Shown piece after piece: positions 55,422-64,000 of a DNA stretch of 64,000 nucleotides. A program made the position numbers and the translations under genes. The notes under the pieces were generated by a model. It saw only the letters and a list, made by a program, of their open reading frames with translations. It was not told where the DNA came from and searched no databases. Position 1 is the stretch's first letter; the number at the start of each line of letters is the position of its first letter. Location: contig NZ_BAMO01000003.1 in NCBI RefSeq assembly GCF_000615945.1, forward strand, positions 124,001 through 188,000. The letters are read 5' to 3'. Source of the stretch: Caldalkalibacillus mannanilyticus JCM 10596 (GTDB lineage Bacteria; Bacillota; Bacilli; Caldalkalibacillales; JCM-10596).

Positions 55422-55453
55422 AAAAAATCCCTAATTTCGATTAGGGATTTTTT
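55422..55453. terminator. Bidirectional terminator between inhA and nagA
   Basis: AAAAAATCCCTAAT (55422-55435) and ATTAGGGATTTTTT (55440-55453) form a perfect stem with a TTCG tetraloop. U-tracts occur on both strands. Confidence 0.9.
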
Positions 55454-56637
55454 CATTCTTTAGAACCATTGTAGACACATTCACCACGAACGTAGGTTGC
55501 TTGAACCTCATATTGGTGACTCAGAATGACTAGATCGGCATCCTTTCCTCTTTCTATGGAGCCTTTTTGTTCCTCATAGCCTATTTGTCTTGCGGGATTA
55601 AGAGTCATAGCTGGAAGAATCTCTTCGACAGCTTTTCCCGTAAACTCTCGGACATGGCGTAAAGCTTGATCCATCGTCAAACAGCTCCCAGCTAGATCAT
55701 CCGAGCTTTTTAAACGAACTTGACCAGCCTTCATATAGCAAGCAAGCCCCCCTAACTCATAATGATCACCATCTGGCAGTCCTGCTGCCGACATCGCATC
55801 TGTAATCATCACCACTTTATCTGCTGCTTTGATCTGAAAAATAAAATCGATCAGCTCGGGGTGCACATGAAATCCATCACAGATTAATTCAACCGCTAAT
55901 TCGGGCAGCATCATAGCAGCACCTGCTACACCAGGCTCCCTGTGATGCAAGGCTCTCATCCCATTAAAAAGGTGAGTGACATGACTCGCCCCTGCCTCCA
56001 CCGCTTGCTGTACCTGATCATACGTTGCATCCGAATGTCCAATCGACACGGTCACTCCCCTCTCCACAGCACGCCTGATCATTTCCAGCGCCCCAGAACC
56101 TTCTGGAGCCATCGTCAGTAAACGAACCTGATTTTTAGCTACATCCAAAAAATGATCCAGCTCTTTCATTGAAGGTGGACGGATATAAGCAGGATTTTGA
56201 GCCCCACATCTTTTTTCATTGATAAAAGGACCTTCGAGATGAATGCCTAACACATCCGCTCCCCCAGTTCCTTTTTCCTTCGCCTCAACAATGGAACGAA
56301 TCGCTCTCTCGGTGGATTCCAGATCCGCAGTCAGAGTCGTTGGTAATAGTGAAGTGGTTCCCTTCTGAGCATGATAACGACTCAAGCCTTCAATATCTTG
56401 TACTCGACCGCTCATAACGTCATATCCCCCGCCACCATGAACATGAACATCTACAAATCCGGGAACAAGGAGCTGTTCCTGTACATCGACAACCTCAACT
56501 CCATCTTCTGCATTCTTAAGCGAATGGTCAACAATACGCTCAATCTTCCCTTCTCGGACGAAGACCTGCCCCTTTTCAATCACTCGATCAGGAGTATAGA
56601 TCCTAGCATTCACAAATAGCTTGCTTTTCGTGTTCAT
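55453..56637 (-). CDS. nagA: N-acetylglucosamine-6-phosphate deacetylase
   Basis: The enzyme removes acetate from GlcNAc-6-phosphate. Metal and active-site motifs are VDVHVHGGGGYDVMSG, LEGPFINEK, SIGHSDATYDQ, HLFNGMRALHHREPG and the catalytic Asp in VMITDAMSAAGLPDG. It has 394 residues, the family length. Its ATG follows the nagB stop by one base, so the two are coupled. It is the last gene of the nag operon and ends in the terminator shared with inhA. Confidence 0.95.
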   Translation of the reverse strand: MNTKSKLFVNARIYTPDRVIEKGQVFVREGKIERIVDHSLKNAEDGVEVVDVQEQLLVPGFVDVHVHGGGGYDVMSGRVQDIEGLSRYHAQKGTTSLLPTTLTADLESTERAIRSIVEAKEKGTGGADVLGIHLEGPFINEKRCGAQNPAYIRPPSMKELDHFLDVAKNQVRLLTMAPEGSGALEMIRRAVERGVTVSIGHSDATYDQVQQAVEAGASHVTHLFNGMRALHHREPGVAGAAMMLPELAVELICDGFHVHPELIDFIFQIKAADKVVMITDAMSAAGLPDGDHYELGGLACYMKAGQVRLKSSDDLAGSCLTMDQALRHVREFTGKAVEEILPAMTLNPARQIGYEEQKGSIERGKDADLVILSHQYEVQATYVRGECVYNGSKE

Positions 56638-56638
56638 C

Positions 56639-57388
56639 CTAACAAAACTCCTTTATGTTTCCTACTAGCTGAGAGCCAGCTTCTCGATCTACCAAAACAA
56701 TAACATTCGGATGAAGCCTTAAGAAGGAAGCAGGAATATCGGTTGTCACACCTGTATCGAAGAGTTTGCGGATGATTTCTGCTTTTTCAATTCCTAAGGC
56801 GAGTAAGAGAATTTTTTTTGCCGACAAAATCGTTCCCATCCCCATTGTGATCGCATATTGCGGAACTTCTTCCTTCCTCTCAAAAAAACGTGCATTGGCT
56901 TCAATCGTAGCTTCCGATAAACGAACCAAATGAGTATCAGCACTCAACTGGTCGCTTGGTTCGTTAAAGCCAATATGACCATTGCTTCCAATTCCAAGCA
57001 ACTGCAAATCAATTCCTCCACAATCGGTGATAAATTGCTCATAAGACCGGCAATATTCCTGAACATGAATGGGAGTGCCAGAAGGAATATGAATCCTCTC
57101 TCTTGGTACATTGATATGTTGAAACAATTGCTGATGCATAAAAGTATGATAGCTTTGTGGATGATCTGCTGCTAAACCATAATACTCATCAAGGTTAAAC
57201 GTCCTGACTTGGGAAAAGTCGATTTTCCCTTGCTCATACCTGCCAATAATCTCCTTATACGTATCAATAGGAGTACTTCCTGTTGCCAATCCTAAAATAC
57301 TATCTGGTTTTTCTGAGATGGCTTGCTGGATATGATCCGCCGCTTTACTTGCCACCTCTGCACATGATTCAAGTACACATAACTGCAT
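56639..57388 (-). CDS. nagB: Glucosamine-6-phosphate deaminase
   Basis: The enzyme converts glucosamine-6-phosphate to fructose-6-phosphate and ammonia. LGLATGSTPIDTYKE, TFNLDEYYGLAADHPQSYHTF (catalytic Asp) and LLGIGSNGHIGFNEPSD are the family blocks. The protein has 249 residues. It lies between nagZ and nagA on the same strand. With NagA it feeds amino sugars into glycolysis. Confidence 0.95.
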   Translation of the reverse strand: MQLCVLESCAEVASKAADHIQQAISEKPDSILGLATGSTPIDTYKEIIGRYEQGKIDFSQVRTFNLDEYYGLAADHPQSYHTFMHQQLFQHINVPRERIHIPSGTPIHVQEYCRSYEQFITDCGGIDLQLLGIGSNGHIGFNEPSDQLSADTHLVRLSEATIEANARFFERKEEVPQYAITMGMGTILSAKKILLLALGIEKAEIIRKLFDTGVTTDIPASFLRLHPNVIVLVDREAGSQLVGNIKEFC

Positions 57389-57400
57389 GATCTTTCCCTC

Positions 57401-59038
57401 CTATGTCATGTTAACGCTAGTGTGAGTCCACCCAAAAGGGTATTGAGGAGAAATGGACACCGGCAGCTTCCCTTGAGCCGTTCGTTGTCCTACTAATACC
57501 TTGGCTAATGACTTCATCGCAGTAGGACGATTTTCGTAGCAAGTAAGATAGGATTTAACCTCTGGAAATTCGAGTAAATCATATGGATTTCTTGCCGCAG
57601 CCACAACGAGAAGGCACTCTTCTCTCTGTGCCAGCTCCTTCACAATGGCAATTTGACCTGAGGAGAAAGTGGCATTATAGCTGACAAACACGACTTGAGA
57701 ATAGTTTCTGCTTCGTTCGAGCACTCTACTCCTCTCTGCCTCTATTGGATGAACCCCTATCCGCTCCTCCTCGACAAAAGAAAGATGGGAAGATAAGCAA
57801 GCCCCAAGGGTTTCTTCTTGTTCGATGACTTCATCTACCTCCGTACTGCTTCTAACCTCAGTCCAAATGACATAGGTCTTCTGATCCTTTAATGGCAGCT
57901 GGTTCTCATCCTTTACTAACGTGATACTTTTCTCACTCAATTCCTGAACACGCCTCTTATCCTGTTCATTTCCTAGGTGATTCAGCACTTCGCCATATGG
58001 GATCTGATGAATGGTTTCCCCTATCCTTTTCTCTTTAAGTCGAAGGATTCGTTCCACTGACTCATTAATTCGCTGCTCTGTAAGGCGTCCACTCTCAACC
58101 GCTTGAAGTACTTGTTCCATCGCTTTTTTCTGTTTTTCGAAGGTATGACTGACCAGAATCAGATCAGCTCCTGCTTCAATCGCTAGAACCGCTCCCTCCT
58201 CCACTCCTACTCCTTCTGAGATGGCTTTCATCTCTAGACAATCCGTCACAATGAGGCCAGAATACCCTAATTGTTCACGGAGTAGGTTGGTTAAGACCTT
58301 CTGCGATAAAGTAGCAGGAAGAGGACTGCTCTCAATGGCAGGGAAAAGAACATGAGCCGTCATGATCGCATCGACTCCCTCCTCAATGGCTCCTATAAAG
58401 GGGACCAATTCTACCTGAAAGAGCCGCTCCAAAGGATGTTGAACACGTGGCAGTTCATAATGAGAATCTGTTTCTGTATCTCCATGTCCTGGGAAGTGCT
58501 TCACAGTAGCCGATACGCCTGCTTCTTGAAATCCTCTGATCGCTGCCCTCCCCATTTCCTTCACTAAATCAGGGCTTTCACTATAAGAGCGAACACCTAT
58601 CACTGGATTTAAGGGATTGTTGTTCACATCAATGCTAGGGGCAAAATTCATATTGATCCCCAATACCTGTAGTTCCTTCCCCGAAATCCGAGCCGCCTCA
58701 TACACCCCTTCCATATCTCTCGTAGCTCCCAGTGCCATATTCCCAGGGGTCAGTGTCACTTCACGATCGATTCGAGCGACCATTCCACCCTCTTGATCAA
58801 TGGAAATATACAGAGGAATGGAAGATGACTTAGAAGCGAGCTGTTGAAGCTCCGCAGACAACTGTGCCACCTGCTGTACATCTTTGATATTTCTTCTAAA
58901 ATAAATGACACCACCCAGATGGTAGTTTTCAATCAGTTCCTCTATTTCCTTGTTCACTCTAGGTCCATGAAAGCCACACATAAACATTTGTCCTACTTTT
59001 TCCGCGATACTTAGGCCCTCCAGTTTCATCTCCTTCAA
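57401..59038 (-). CDS. nagZ: Beta-N-acetylhexosaminidase (GH3, NagZ type)
   Basis: The protein has 545 residues. The GH3 domain has ISIDQEGGMVARI, GINMNFAPSIDVNNNP, SATVKHFPGHGDTETDSH (His/Asp dyad of NagZ) and VTDCLEMKAIS. A C-terminal alpha/beta domain (~380-545) follows. No signal peptide is visible, so it acts in the cytosol or is exported by another route. It would split GlcNAc from muropeptides or chito-oligomers and give substrate for NagA/NagB. The start is TTG 59038 or ATG 59029; both share GGGAGGG. Confidence 0.9.
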   Translation of the reverse strand: MKEMKLEGLSIAEKVGQMFMCGFHGPRVNKEIEELIENYHLGGVIYFRRNIKDVQQVAQLSAELQQLASKSSSIPLYISIDQEGGMVARIDREVTLTPGNMALGATRDMEGVYEAARISGKELQVLGINMNFAPSIDVNNNPLNPVIGVRSYSESPDLVKEMGRAAIRGFQEAGVSATVKHFPGHGDTETDSHYELPRVQHPLERLFQVELVPFIGAIEEGVDAIMTAHVLFPAIESSPLPATLSQKVLTNLLREQLGYSGLIVTDCLEMKAISEGVGVEEGAVLAIEAGADLILVSHTFEKQKKAMEQVLQAVESGRLTEQRINESVERILRLKEKRIGETIHQIPYGEVLNHLGNEQDKRRVQELSEKSITLVKDENQLPLKDQKTYVIWTEVRSSTEVDEVIEQEETLGACLSSHLSFVEEERIGVHPIEAERSRVLERSRNYSQVVFVSYNATFSSGQIAIVKELAQREECLLVVAAARNPYDLLEFPEVKSYLTCYENRPTAMKSLAKVLVGQRTAQGKLPVSISPQYPFGWTHTSVNMT

Positions 59039-59062
59039 TCCCTCCCTTTCCCTTCACCTCTA

Positions 59063-59797
59063 TCAGTATTTTAATAATGGAATTCTCTCTTTATAGCGGT
59101 TAATAAGAGCTTGGTTATGTTCATCTGAATGATCAATATTCCCACTAAGAAAAATAGGTGGAGTTCCCCCATTCTCTGCTACCAGAGCGATAGCCTGAGC
59201 ACAAACAGAGTTCAATATAGCGATATTAACAATAGATGAGATGGAGGCAAAAGGAACAGAGAGATCAGCATGCTTCATGACCGCATCCCCTTGTTCCACA
59301 TGGTTATTAATGGCAAGATCGACACACTGAAATAAGTGCTTATGATCTTTGTGACGGGATTCTAGCGTAGAATAATGGAACGAGGTCAAGGCGATCACAA
59401 AACACCCCTTCGCTCGGGCAGAGAGTGCGGCATCAATGGGAACAGAATTTCTGCCAGATGTAGAAACCACGATAAAAAGATCCTTTTCTTCAATATGCTG
59501 CTCTTCTACAATCTTCGTTCCATAGCCCTCCTTCTTCTCTAATACGGAAGACCTGACAGCCCCTTCGTGCAGCATTAAAGGCTCTACTAGGATCGGGTTG
59601 ACCGAAGCAAGACCTCCAGCACGATAAAACACTTCCTCCGCCATCATATGGGAGTGCCCGCATCCAAAAACATGAATAATACCATTTCCTTCGATAGTTT
59701 GTGCCATTCTCTGTGAAGCTTCTTTGATTTTTTCTGTTTCCCATTCAATCATTCGATCCAAACCTGCTTTTATTTCGCGGAAGTATGCTTCAATCAT
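59063..59797 (-). CDS. SIS domain sugar-phosphate-binding protein (UPF0309 type)
   Basis: The protein has 244 residues. The SIS fold blocks are IIHVFGCGHSHMMAEEVFYRAGG, FIVVSTSGRNSVPIDAALSARAKG and VIALTSFHYSTLE. It resembles the UPF0309 family, distant from MurQ etherase. In this operon a phosphosugar isomerase or MurNAc-6-P-related role is plausible but unproven. AGGAGAGG precedes the ATG. It lies between gntR and nagZ. Confidence 0.85.
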   Translation of the reverse strand: MIEAYFREIKAGLDRMIEWETEKIKEASQRMAQTIEGNGIIHVFGCGHSHMMAEEVFYRAGGLASVNPILVEPLMLHEGAVRSSVLEKKEGYGTKIVEEQHIEEKDLFIVVSTSGRNSVPIDAALSARAKGCFVIALTSFHYSTLESRHKDHKHLFQCVDLAINNHVEQGDAVMKHADLSVPFASISSIVNIAILNSVCAQAIALVAENGGTPPIFLSGNIDHSDEHNQALINRYKERIPLLKY

Positions 59798-59840
59798 TCC
59801 TACTACCTCTCCTTACCCATACTCTACTTTGATCGTTTTA

Positions 59841-60575
59841 TTAGGCTTTTAAGTAGATTTCAAACTTATGCTTATCAATTCTATAGATGGCTTTCGTATA
59901 CTCAATAATCTCTTCATCAATAGAATACGTGGTTCTTCTAAACAACAATGCCAGTGCATCCAGCTCTAAGCCCAGTAGGTTTCCTTCATAATCACTCAAT
60001 TTAATTGGCTCTACCGTTTGCCTTGCATAATGAGGAATTAAGGAATAACGTTCGCGCAAGACCTTATATAAGGAATGCCCCTCTATACATTCTCTGGTCA
60101 AATTAAAGCAAATAGCATGATTTAGCCAGACCGTTTCAATAGCATAGGGAACCTGATCAACGATCCTCAAACGCTGGAGTTCAATAACCTTTTCCTGTCC
60201 TGCCTTCAATTTGAGCTCCTTGGCGATGTTTTTTGGCGCATCAATAATGTCAAAGGAGATGATCTGGGTATCTACCTTATGACCCATCTGCTCCATATGC
60301 TCCGTCAAACCCTTTAATTCAGATAACTGATGCTTGGGTTTGGGCTGCGCCACATAGGTTCCTCTGCCTTGTTCACGATAGAGCACCCCTTCATTCACTA
60401 GAGACATAATCGCTTCCCGTGCTGTCATTCTGCTAATCCCGTGAATCTCACAAAGCTCTCGTTCTGTGGGAATGGGATCATTAGGCTTAAGCTCCTCGTT
60501 ATCAATCATTTCTTGTAAAATTTCTTTTAATTGATGATAAATTGGAACGGGATTGCTCTTACTGATTTTTCTCAC
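59841..60575 (-). CDS. nagR: GntR/HutC family regulator (NagR-like)
   Basis: The protein has 244 residues. The N-terminal winged helix has PIYHQLKEILQEMIDNEE, IPTERELCEIHGISRMTAREAIMSL and YREQGRGTYVAQPK. The C-terminal UTRA domain senses a small molecule, in NagR a glucosamine phosphate. The GTG start has AAAGAG upstream. It is encoded inside the operon it likely represses, and a NagR-type operator overlaps the operon promoter at the right end. Confidence 0.88.
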   Translation of the reverse strand: MRKISKSNPVPIYHQLKEILQEMIDNEELKPNDPIPTERELCEIHGISRMTAREAIMSLVNEGVLYREQGRGTYVAQPKPKHQLSELKGLTEHMEQMGHKVDTQIISFDIIDAPKNIAKELKLKAGQEKVIELQRLRIVDQVPYAIETVWLNHAICFNLTRECIEGHSLYKVLRERYSLIPHYARQTVEPIKLSDYEGNLLGLELDALALLFRRTTYSIDEEIIEYTKAIYRIDKHKFEIYLKA

Positions 60576-60633
60576 TGTTCATCATCACTCTTTCTTCTTA
60601 GATAATTAACGAACCTGTTCGCTCTTGGTCACA

Positions 60634-61513
60634 TCAGCCTTTGACCGCCCCTGCTGTTACCCCTTTTTCGATATACTTCTGAATGAAGAGGTAGACAATT
60701 AGAACAGGTATGACTGTTACAGTAACGGCAGTAGCCATCAATCCGTAGTTGGTTCCATACTGTGAACTGATAAAGGACAGTAAGACAACAATCGGCTTGA
60801 TTCCTTCATAGTTAACAAAGACTAAGGAGGAGAACAAGTCATTATAAGACCATAAAAACACAAATATACCCGCAGTGCAAATGAAGGCTTCGCAATCGGG
60901 ACAAGAATTTTGGTCAATATCCCAATCCTGCTACATCCATCAATCAAGGCTGCCTCTTCCAATTCTTTGGGAATGGTTGCCATATAACCAGATATGACAA
61001 GCACTGTGAATGGTAGAAATCCCGCAGTATGAGGATAATAAGAGCCCAGTAGGTATTTACTAAACCTAATTTTATTAAAATTTCATATACTGGCACAACG
61101 GTTCCAAAGGACGGGATTAACAAGCTTAACACCAGCATATTCTGGATGAAGCCACGTAAGCGAAAATGGAATCTGGATAACGCATACGCTGCCATTCCTC
61201 CAAATAATAAGGTAAAAAAGACCGTGCCTCCAGACATAATGAAGCTATTCATATAGCTTTGACCAATATTAATCAAACTAAATGCCTCTTGATAATTTTC
61301 CAAGGTAGGATTCGTTGCCAGGGAAAACGAATCACTAATGACCTCTTTCGATGTCTTGAAGGAGTTATTCACCACCCAAACCAAGGGAGCGATCGTTGTC
61401 AGTGACCAACCCAGTAAGCAAAGATAAACAAAGGCTCGCCCCACCTTAGAGCGAATAAGCGAAACCTGCAACCTTTCCCATGCTGTCTTTTGTTCAAACG
61501 AAACCTGTGGCAT
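60634..61513 (-). pseudogene. ABC sugar transporter permease (MalG/NagG-like), frameshifted twice (near 61029 and 60877)
   Basis: The protein would have ~292 residues and six membrane segments. The first part has APLVWVVNNSFKTSKEV. The EAA loop is in the middle part, ELEEAALIDGCSRIGILTKI, and the last part has FLWSYNDLFSSLVFVN and QKYIEKGVTAGAVKG. The frame shifts once at LIILIL to TAGFLPFTVLVI and again at KPSFA to TAGIFVFLWS. Both need one added base, and both breaks lie just before ACTGCGG. It would pair with the other permease to import GlcNAc or an oligomer. Confidence 0.88.
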
Positions 61514-61537
61514 GATTTAGCACCTCTTCATTTCTTA

Positions 61538-62401
61538 TTAATATGTGACATTTTCACGCTTTAATAAGCGATTGGTCAGCATAGCCAAGGCTACACCAAA
61601 AATCACAATATAAACCCCGATGGCGGCTCCATATCCTATATTCTCACTGACGAAGGTTGCCCGATACATATACGTTCCCAGCACCTCTGACGAGTTGAGG
61701 GGTCCGCCTTTGGTAATGATATAAACCAGTTCAAATACTTTGAATGAACCGGAAATCGCTAGGATAAGACAGACCTTAATGTCACTCCAGATCAGGGGCA
61801 TGGTAATATACAAGGTTTTCTTAATCCCAGTAATCCCTTCTAATTCAGCTGCCTCATAAAAATCATTAGGAATTTTCATAATAGCGGTTAATAAAATAAC
61901 AAAATAAAATCCTACATACTGCCATACTGTAGGGATGGCTACAGCAATAAGGGAAAGCTCTTTCGTCAACCATAGGACCGGTTCAAAGCCTAACCCTTGA
62001 AGAATACTATTTAACATGCCATTCCGATAATCATAGATTAATTGAAACAATAGACCGATCGCCGCCCCTGAGATTACCACTGGAAAGAAAAAAGTGGTTT
62101 TAAAAAAAGCTTTACCAAATCGAATAGAATCTACCATCACTGCTAATATCAACGCAATTCCAACCTGAAAGACAAGGACGTAGAGCATAAGCTCCAAGGT
62201 ATTGAATGTCGCTGTGCGTAATACTTCATCCTGAAAAAGACGAACGTAATTATCAAAACCAACAAATTCAGAGGTAAACCAATTTTTCTGATGCTGAAAG
62301 CTCTTTATAATCCCTTTCACAAAGGGATAATACAGGAAGACACCTGTAATCAGAATCATTGGCATTAAAAACAAAACAATATACTTTTTATCGCCTTTCA
62401 T
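61538..62401 (-). CDS. ABC sugar transporter permease (MalF/NagF-like)
   Basis: The protein has 287 residues and six membrane segments. It starts KKYIVLFLMPMILITGVFLYYPF and has the EAA loop EAAELEGITGIKKTLYITMPLI, contact site for the ATPase. ATG 62401 follows AAAGGTG; an upstream extension to 62437 is not needed. It is intact. The matching ATPase is not in the operon, so a shared MsmX-like ATPase is likely. Confidence 0.9.
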   Translation of the reverse strand: MKGDKKYIVLFLMPMILITGVFLYYPFVKGIIKSFQHQKNWFTSEFVGFDNYVRLFQDEVLRTATFNTLELMLYVLVFQVGIALILAVMVDSIRFGKAFFKTTFFFPVVISGAAIGLLFQLIYDYRNGMLNSILQGLGFEPVLWLTKELSLIAVAIPTVWQYVGFYFVILLTAIMKIPNDFYEAAELEGITGIKKTLYITMPLIWSDIKVCLILAISGSFKVFELVYIITKGGPLNSSEVLGTYMYRATFVSENIGYGAAIGVYIVIFGVALAMLTNRLLKRENVTY

Positions 62402-62452
62402 ATGATCACCTTTAGGTGTAGATTTTTTGTCACACATTTACTTGAAATAGCT

Positions 62453-62478
62453 TCGCCGCTCTCGATGTAGAGCGGCGA
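62453..62478 (-). other. Intercistronic hairpin between binding protein and permease genes
   Basis: TCGCCGCTC (62453-62461) and GAGCGGCGA (62470-62478) form a perfect 9-bp GC-rich stem with no U-tract on the minus strand. Such hairpins after binding-protein genes often stabilise the upstream message and raise its level over the permeases. Confidence 0.6.
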
Positions 62479-62496
62479 CAAAGCAAGGATCATAAA

Positions 62497-63782
62497 CTAA
62501 TTTAACGGTTTCGCTTCAGACAGCACCTGCTCGGCTGTCTTCTCTCCTGCGGCAATTTGTGGTACATTCATGCGAATATGCGTAAAGGAGTCTTTGGTAA
62601 TCACAGAATCGACAGGCATCGAATAACTGCTGGCATTCGCCATCATTTCATGCCCAGATGCTTTGCCAGGGCTTAAGCCTCTACCGTTACCTTCGCAGCA
62701 GGAGGTCCACCATTGGCTGTAGCATATTTTTGAATATTTTCTTTCGACGTTAAGAACTTCAATAATTGAATGGCAGCCTCTTTCTTCGGTGATTCATATG
62801 CTTTCGTCGTGATGTAGAAACCAGCACTAAATCCACCAATTACATCCTGCCCTGTTCCTGTACTCCCTTCCATCGCTGGAATCGGAAGAACTACTACTTT
62901 CTCTTGCATCTCTTCTGATAGTCCCCCAACAGCCCATGAACCATTGATCATCATGGCAGCTTGTTCTGTATCAAACAAATGTTGTGCCGTAGCATCATCA
63001 ATCGTATTCGCATCTATAGGAAATGCTCCCATCTCTGCATGCTTCTGAATCACTTCTAATCCTTTTTTCCAAGAATCATCAAATGGGTTCTGATGTCCTG
63101 CTGGTCCACCTGCCGCCATCAAATAATGCTCAATCAAATACCAAGATTCAGGTAAGGATTGACCAATTGGAATGATCCCTTTTTCTTTAAACGCTGAAAT
63201 CGCCTTCTCATATGTAGCCCAATCTGTCGGAAGCGCAATTCCATATTCGTCAAACATGGCTTTATTCACAATAAGACCCTCATAGAAACCGTTTACAGGA
63301 ATAGCGTACAGCTTACCATCCTTTTCTTTCATCTGTTCTAAAGCAGCTTCATGGAAGCCTTCCTTCCATTCTTGATCTGCATCTAGCAGTTCTTCCATCG
63401 GGATAACCTTCCCTGCTTCTACAAAACTAGTGGCATTCGCCCCATTAAAATAAAAGACGATCTCAGGCTCGTTCCCCGAAGAAAAATCCGTACTTACCTT
63501 CGTATTAAATGCGTCACCTGCCGTCATTGAATCATTGATAATCTTAATCCCAGGATTCTGATTTTCAAACTCTTGTAAAACATCCCGCAATACACTTGTT
63601 ACAGGGTCTGTCCCACCAAACATCGTGACAATGCGAAGCTCTACACTTCCATCAGCAGTCTCAGGTGACGAAGTCGAATCTGTTTGTTCACCGTTAGTAG
63701 CCGGTTGCCCTCCTGAACACGCTGTCAAAAATAGAGAAAGAAGCACTACTACAGACAAAACAAGATTTAGCCTTTTTTTCAC
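62497..63782 (-). pseudogene. ABC transporter sugar-binding lipoprotein (NagE/MalE-like), frameshifted near 62677
   Basis: The signal peptide KRLNLVLSVVVLLSLFLTAC with lipobox LTACSGG marks a lipoprotein. The binding-protein body includes FENQNPGIKIINDSMTAGD, GFYEGLIVNKAMFDEYG and LKFLTSKENIQKYATANGG. The frame ends at KVTVEA. LSPGKASGHEMMANASSYS, a normal C-terminal helix region, continues in the -1 frame to 62497; one base is missing in GAGGCTTAAGCC. GTG 63782 follows AAGGGGG. It should bind GlcNAc or a chito-oligomer outside the cell, inferred from the operon. Confidence 0.9.
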
Positions 63783-63822
63783 TTTCTTTTCCCCCTTCTG
63801 TCTTTTTTGTATGGATGTCATG

Positions 63823-63863
63823 TTGTCTATACCAATATTATTATGAATATTCCTACCAGTCAA
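63823..63863 (-). promoter_or_regulatory. nag operon promoter with overlapping NagR (dre-like) operator
   Basis: On the minus strand, -35 TTGACT (63858-63863) and -10 TAATAT (63835-63840) have a 17-nt spacer. ATTGGTATAGACAA (63823-63836) begins at the -10 and closely resembles the dre operator of B. subtilis NagR. It lies 41 nt before the GTG of the binding-protein gene. Confidence 0.75.
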
Positions 63864-63935
63864 TACTTTTTTCCTATAAACTAGACTCCTTTCTCCACTT
63901 TTCTACAATCCATTCTCTCAAAAGATAAGAAAAGC

Positions 63936-63947
63936 GTTTATACCAAT
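63936..63947 (-). promoter_or_regulatory. Second dre-like half-match upstream
   Basis: ATTGGTATAAAC on the minus strand matches the main operator at 10 of 12 positions. It is 73 bp upstream of the -35. It may be an auxiliary operator, or belong to a divergent gene beyond the right edge. No gene is visible in 63783-64000. Confidence 0.35.
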
Positions 63948-64000
63948 CCTCTTTTCTGTGAATATCCTTATTCTATAGACACGTTATATCCATACGAGAA

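Noticed and set aside
63926-63947. AAAAGCGTTTATA as a cre site upstream of the nag operon
   Set aside because: It lacks the TG and CA ends of the consensus, so several key positions are wrong.
1-64000. tRNA, rRNA, CRISPR, insertion sequence or phage genes
   Set aside because: None was recognised on reading both strands; no transposase, integrase, Cas or phage structural protein motif was seen.

Overview
The window reads as chromosome from a Gram-positive, spore-former-like member of the Bacillales (Firmicutes). The evidence is strong AGGAGG-type ribosome binding sites, frequent TTG and GTG starts, T-tailed hairpin terminators, a liaFSR module, YwgA, YwfO, YwiB and YfkD family proteins, a speE-speB pair divergent from a PbpG-type class A PBP, and an immune-inhibitor-A protease. 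The genus cannot be fixed from sequence alone; a Brevibacillus-like or Paenibacillaceae-like organism fits best. No rRNA, tRNA, CRISPR array, insertion sequence or prophage was recognised.

Layout. 0-8.3 kb: a PadR/DUF1700 operon cut by the left edge, an ABC-2 exporter, a PLP-dependent D-cysteine desulfhydrase relative, a HipA-like kinase overlapping a SprT-like metalloprotein, and cardiolipin synthase. 8.3-13 kb: a signalling cluster of a Hpt-REC-GGDEF-REC protein, a single REC protein and a large divergent histidine kinase. 13-24 kb: ywiB, speB, speE, a PBP, a DUF4015 lipoprotein, ywgA, ywfO, a glycosyltransferase, a lytic transglycosylase and a split chromate transporter. 24-31 kb: liaFSR, an acetate-type symporter with its DUF485 partner, yfkD and plsC. 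31-40 kb: a chemoreceptor followed by an AT-rich accessory stretch. That stretch holds an MFS pump, a degenerate ParE/antitoxin pair, a cyclic-di-GMP-I riboswitch in front of a secreted TIM-barrel-like protein, a beta-lactamase-like serine hydrolase and two membrane-anchored unknown proteins. 40-55 kb: ilvD, trhO, an HD-GYP phosphodiesterase, lipase, ung, a dicarboxylate/amino-acid symporter, a YjiH protein, a CheY-like/CheX-like pair, YjdF, a GAF-GGDEF protein and an InhA M6 protease. 55-64 kb: one long N-acetylglucosamine/muropeptide operon (ABC binding protein, two permeases, GntR, SIS, NagZ, NagB, NagA). Its promoter carries an overlapping NagR-type operator.

Themes. Cyclic-di-GMP recurs: two GGDEF proteins, one HD-GYP protein, a possible MshEN-like domain beside a CheX-like domain, and a riboswitch output. 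The most interesting unit is the riboswitch with its secreted target. It has a near-consensus promoter, a recognisable GEMM-I aptamer, a hairpin able to hide the Shine-Dalgarno sequence, and a 97-bp duplicated fragment of the neighbouring hydrolase on its far side.

A caution: twelve otherwise well-conserved genes are each split by one single-base indel (thirteen events in total), including speB, liaS and two subunits of the Nag transporter. Nearly all look like one missing base. This density suggests consensus errors in the assembly more than real gene decay. These genes are listed as frameshifted over their full span.
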